Positions 22,963 to 25,985 of a stretch of 25,985 nucleotides of DNA are shown piece by piece. Origin of the DNA: a virus; the IMG/VR virus record IMGVR_UViG_3300031629_000065, positions 1 through 25,985 of that record. One strand, 5' to 3'. A program made the translations under genes and the position numbers. Position 1 is the stretch's first letter. Every line of letters begins with the position of its first letter. The notes below the pieces were generated by a model. The model did not search any database, was not told the origin of the DNA, and saw only the letters and a program-made list of their open reading frames with translations.

Positions 22963-24405
22963 ATGGCAGAATGGAAAAAAATTGTCGTATCCGGGAGTGG
23001 TTTAGCCCAATTAGCGAATGATGCTAATTTCTTAACAACAACAGGAAACGGTTCAGGATTAACAAACGTTGCAGCAGCTTCAGTAGCAGCAGGCAATGTA
23101 ACAGGCTTAAATGAGGCTATTGATGATCAAGTTAATTCGGTGTTAGGAAGTGCGGACGGTTCTGTTACTTTGACATATAACGACTCAGCAGGAACATTAG
23201 ACTTATCAGTACCAGCAGGTGATGTAACGGGAGTTGCAGCAGGAGCAGGACTTACTGGTGGAGGAGCAGCAGGCGACGTAACACTTAACGTAATTGGCGG
23301 AGACGGTATCACAGCTAATGCAGACGAATTAGAAGTAACTGTAGATGGTTCAAGTATTGAATTATCAGCATCAGACGGTACAGGAGCAGTTAGAGTAAAA
23401 GCTGGCGGTATTGCAGAAGGACATCTTGCTGATGATTCAGTAACAGCAGCAAAATTAGCTGACTCAATCAATTCAGCTATTTTAGCTAACACTAATAAAA
23501 CAGGAATTTCTGGAGCTCAAGTAACAGCAATTACAAACAACAGTGCTAAATTAACAAATGCAACTCACTCAGGTGAAGTTACAGGAGCCGGAACACTTAC
23601 AATAGCAAACGGTGCAGTAGTTGAAGATAGAATTGCAGATAATGCAGTAACAGCAGCTAAATTAGCAAATACAGCAGTATCACCAGGTACATATGGTAGT
23701 ACAACAGTAGTACCAGGAATTACAGTTGATGCACAAGGACGTATTACAGGTGTAACTTCTAATACTATTGCAACTTCATTTAATGTAGCAGCCGATTCAG
23801 GAACTACAGATTTAGTAGCAGGAGGCGAGACATTAACTTTCGAAGGTGGAAGTGGTATCGCATCAACAGTATCAGCAAACAAAGTTTCTTTTGCATTAGA
23901 TAACGGAATCGTTTCAGCTTCTAACTTCAGCGCACCTTCACAAGGTACAATGAGATCAGGACAAAACGGAGTTAACACAGATGTAGATTTAGGTCTACAA
24001 ACTACTGACTCTCCAACATTCGTTGGATTAACTTTATCAGGAAATGCTACAGTAGCAGGTAATTTATCTGTTAGTGGAGACTTAACATATATTAATACGA
24101 CTAACCTTGCAGTAACAGATAAGTTTATCTTATTGAACTCAGGATCTGCCAACCCAGATGAAGGTGGTATTATAATTGATGAAGGAAACGGAGTAGGACA
24201 CGGTTTTGTATTTGATAATTCAGATTCAAGATTCGGTGTTAATCAATCAGTAGATTCAAAAGTTAACGGGACAGCCGCTAATGAAGCATATGTTGCTTTA
24301 GTAGTAGATGAGGATAACGCAGCCCACGACATTGCAGATACCGAATACCACAAAAGAGGTAACATGAAGGTAAATTCTTCAGACGATATCTTTATCTACG
24401 TATAG
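22963..24405 (+). CDS. Fibre protein paralogue 1 (480 aa)
   Basis: A beta-rich fibre-type protein. It opens MAEWKKIVVSGSGLAQL, nearly the same start as the next gene. Residues 30-300 hold Gly/Ala/Thr repeats, including AGAGLTGGGAAGDVTLNV, two copies of a DSVTAAKLAD/NAVTAAKLAN unit, and a TVDAQGRITGVTS unit. All are common in trimeric phage fibres and S-layer-like shafts. From D386 the C-terminal block DKFILLNSGS...GGIIIDEGNGVGHGFVFD is shared with the next gene and ends IFIYV. Such blocks usually form a fibre tip or trimerisation module; the exact function is unknown. An A-rich leader precedes the ATG. A hairpin follows the stop. Confidence 0.82.
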   Translation: MAEWKKIVVSGSGLAQLANDANFLTTTGNGSGLTNVAAASVAAGNVTGLNEAIDDQVNSVLGSADGSVTLTYNDSAGTLDLSVPAGDVTGVAAGAGLTGGGAAGDVTLNVIGGDGITANADELEVTVDGSSIELSASDGTGAVRVKAGGIAEGHLADDSVTAAKLADSINSAILANTNKTGISGAQVTAITNNSAKLTNATHSGEVTGAGTLTIANGAVVEDRIADNAVTAAKLANTAVSPGTYGSTTVVPGITVDAQGRITGVTSNTIATSFNVAADSGTTDLVAGGETLTFEGGSGIASTVSANKVSFALDNGIVSASNFSAPSQGTMRSGQNGVNTDVDLGLQTTDSPTFVGLTLSGNATVAGNLSVSGDLTYINTTNLAVTDKFILLNSGSANPDEGGIIIDEGNGVGHGFVFDNSDSRFGVNQSVDSKVNGTAANEAYVALVVDEDNAAHDIADTEYHKRGNMKVNSSDDIFIYV

Positions 24406-24420
24406 TAGATTAATAATAAT

Positions 24421-24449
24421 GAGGGAGAGAACTTAACCACCTCTCCCTT
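24421..24449 (+). terminator. Hairpin between the two fibre paralogues
   Basis: AGGGAGAG (24422-24429) and CTCTCCCT (24441-24448) form a perfect eight-base stem with an eleven-base loop, extended by a G-T pair. It lies 15 nt after the first paralogue's stop. The downstream stretch is A/T-rich but has no T-run, so it may be a terminator or an mRNA-stabilising structure. Confidence 0.6.
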
Positions 24450-24509
24450 ACTATTATATTATAAAAATTAGGTTAAGATTAACATTATCATTAGAAAATA
24501 CAATAAGAC

Positions 24510-25763
24510 ATGGGTTGGAAGAAAATAATTGTTAGTGGTTCACAAGCTATATTAGATTCATTAACAGTAGACAACGGCTTATCAGCCGCATCATTTAGTG
24601 GAGGTGGAGCAGGCATCACAGGAGTAGTACACAACTCTGGTGAAATTGCATCTGATATATCTGGATCATTTAATGCAGTATCTGCATCTATAGCTACAGA
24701 CATAGCAAATATATCTACAGACTTTGGAAATATAGCAAATAAACCCACTCTTATATCATCTTCAGCACAAGTTGAAGCAACATTACTAGATAATACTGTA
24801 ACATTCGGTACAGGAACAGTAACAGCCGCAGCCTTCGTAGGTAATGGCTCTCAATTATCTGGAATAACAGTAGATCAAGCAGCAACACTTGCTAGTACAT
24901 TTACTAACCAAACATCAGTAGAGGTAGTACATAACTTCTCTTCTCCAAACATTAATACAACAGTTTACGATGCAGACGGGTATCAAATTATACCTGCTTC
25001 TGTAAGAGCAAACTTAAACGATAGAGTAACAGTAACCTTTTCTACAGCAACATCAGGTAGAATAGTAGTAGCTAAAGGTGGTCATATTATATCTGGATCA
25101 ATAGCGTACTCAACCATATCAAATATTCCAACACTAGTATCTGGTTCAACTCAAGTAGATTTTGATTCAATTCAAAACAAACCTACAACTATTTCAAATG
25201 CACAAGGTACTAAGTTATCAAGCATAACAGTAACTCAAGCAGTTAACTTAGATTCAATGGAGTCTAACATAACTACTAACAATAGTAAATTAACAGCTAA
25301 TACATCTAATGTAACCGCAGCAGGAGCATTAATGGATTCAGAAGTAAGTAACTTAGCAGCTGTAAAAGCAATTAACCAAAGTCTAGTAACATCAGCATCT
25401 CCAACCTTTGCAGACTTAACAATATCAGGTGATTTAATTGTACAGGGAGATACAACTACAATATCTACAGCTAACCTATTAATCGAAGACAAGTTTATTC
25501 TTTTAAACTCTGGATCAGCAGGAACAGCAGACGGTGGTATCGTAATAGATGAAGGAAGTGGTAATGGCCATGGATACATATACGATTCTGCTACCGAAAG
25601 ATTTGGTTTTCATAATTCATTAAGCTCAACAGCAACCTCAGCAACTCCTCAAGCCTTTGCTTCAGCAGTAGTAGATATAGATGCCGGACACAGTGACATA
25701 TCAGAATACCAAAAGAACGGTAATGTTAAAGTAGATACTGGCAATATATTTATATATGCTTAA
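24510..25763 (+). CDS. Fibre protein paralogue 2 (417 aa)
   Basis: Tandem paralogue of the previous gene. It starts MGWKKIIVSGSQAILDSL and carries one ISSSAQVEATL unit and one LVSGSTQVDFDSIQNKPT unit of the kind seen in the giant fibre gene, which links all three. A middle domain, around residues 130-200, has TNQTSVEVVHNFSSPNINTT and GRIVVAKGGHIISGS. The C-terminal block from D327 (DKFILLNSGSAGTADGGIVI, then DEGSGNGHGYIYD and an IFIYA end) aligns with that of the first paralogue. The middle regions differ, so the two probably share an attachment or trimerisation end and vary in the exposed part. Receptor binding is plausible, not shown. Confidence 0.82.
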   Translation: MGWKKIIVSGSQAILDSLTVDNGLSAASFSGGGAGITGVVHNSGEIASDISGSFNAVSASIATDIANISTDFGNIANKPTLISSSAQVEATLLDNTVTFGTGTVTAAAFVGNGSQLSGITVDQAATLASTFTNQTSVEVVHNFSSPNINTTVYDADGYQIIPASVRANLNDRVTVTFSTATSGRIVVAKGGHIISGSIAYSTISNIPTLVSGSTQVDFDSIQNKPTTISNAQGTKLSSITVTQAVNLDSMESNITTNNSKLTANTSNVTAAGALMDSEVSNLAAVKAINQSLVTSASPTFADLTISGDLIVQGDTTTISTANLLIEDKFILLNSGSAGTADGGIVIDEGSGNGHGYIYDSATERFGFHNSLSSTATSATPQAFASAVVDIDAGHSDISEYQKNGNVKVDTGNIFIYA

Positions 25764-25782
25764 AAAATTAAAATTAACAGTT

Positions 25783-25985
25783 ATGGGATTAATTACAAAA
25801 GGTAAAATTACAACAGGAAAAGGAGCTAATGTAGAGAATGCAAAAGCAAAGGAAAAAGCAGAAGCTGTTAAAACATCGGCTCTGAAAGCCCCTCCTACTA
25901 TATTTTCTCCTGAGGAAGTTCAATTCATTATTAGTAAAATGCGTCAAGCAGACTACAAGGGAGTCGAACTAGAAACTTCATTTAT
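25783..25985 (+). CDS. Small phage protein, 3'-truncated by the window edge
   Basis: The frame is open from the ATG to the window end, 67 codons with no stop. The start is MGLITKGKITTGKGANVENA, Lys- and Ala-rich and probably unstructured. It is followed by TIFSPEEVQFIISKMRQADY then KGVELETSF, a helical segment of the type found in small conserved proteins of uncultured T4-like phages (F-x-x-E-E/L-x-F-I/L...). Function is unknown to me. It follows the second fibre paralogue by 19 nt with an A-rich leader. Confidence 0.7.
   Translation, partial: MGLITKGKITTGKGANVENAKAKEKAEAVKTSALKAPPTIFSPEEVQFIISKMRQADYKGVELETSF

Noticed and set aside
22907-23005. 32-codon ORF starting at the ATG in the hairpin before fibre paralogue 1
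   Set aside because: It overlaps the start of the real gene in another frame, has a composition set by the A-rich leader and shows no motif. The ATG is part of an inverted repeat.
1-25985. tRNA genes, integrase, attachment sites or insertion sequences
   Set aside because: I looked for cloverleaf-like segments, transposase motifs and terminal repeats in the short gaps and found none; the gaps are too small for most of these.

Overview
The window is a continuous stretch of a T4-like (myovirus) tailed-phage genome. Every supported gene lies on the + strand, genes are packed end to end, and no gene-free stretch exceeds about 185 nt. The genome is AT-rich. Almost no gene has a purine Shine-Dalgarno; starts sit in A/T-rich leaders instead. 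That start context fits a Bacteroidota-type host better than an enterobacterial one, and the protein families resemble uncultured aquatic T4-like viruses. The host is an inference; nothing in the window proves it.

Layout: (1) 1-2704 holds three accessory genes: a 5'-truncated gene with an acidic/glycine-rich tail, a small acidic protein, and a 373-aa protein with a possible PD-(D/E)XK-like core. (2) 2708-7281 holds the packaging and portal genes: large terminase (gp17-like), portal (gp20-like), an unrecognised 284-aa protein, and a 58-aa ORF coupled to it by an ATGA overlap. (3) 7285-13732 is the head module: a 722-aa acidic protein with an EF-hand-like loop, prohead protease (gp21-like), a membrane-segment protein, scaffold (gp22-like) and major capsid protein (gp23-like). 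The scaffold gene follows a 185-nt intergenic region rich in hairpins, with a terminator. The capsid gene is closed by a strong UUCG terminator. (4) 13822-17293 holds phoH, then the neck/tail-completion set: probable gp13-, gp14- and gp15-like proteins with a 99-aa ferredoxin-fold-like protein inserted. (5) 17365-25763 holds adhesion/fibre genes: a 1562-aa protein with an N-terminal SSAQ-type repeat array and cadherin-like modules, a 268-aa fibre protein, and two paralogous fibre proteins sharing a C-terminal block. (6) A small conserved-looking gene runs off the right edge.

The genes form one head-assembly and packaging programme followed by neck and fibre genes. Two patterns cut across them. 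First, several unrelated proteins (1144, 1583, 10035, 15682, and also scaffold, protease and capsid) begin with a short hydrophobic leader ending in (I/L)-x-E, the T4 prohead-protease consensus and the form of T4 capsid-targeting sequences. They may therefore be packaged inside the head. Second, a CTATTTAT(A/T) box recurs between genes and was not seen inside coding sequence; it is a candidate late-expression signal. Tail sheath and tube genes (gp18/gp19) are absent from their T4 position between terminase and portal.
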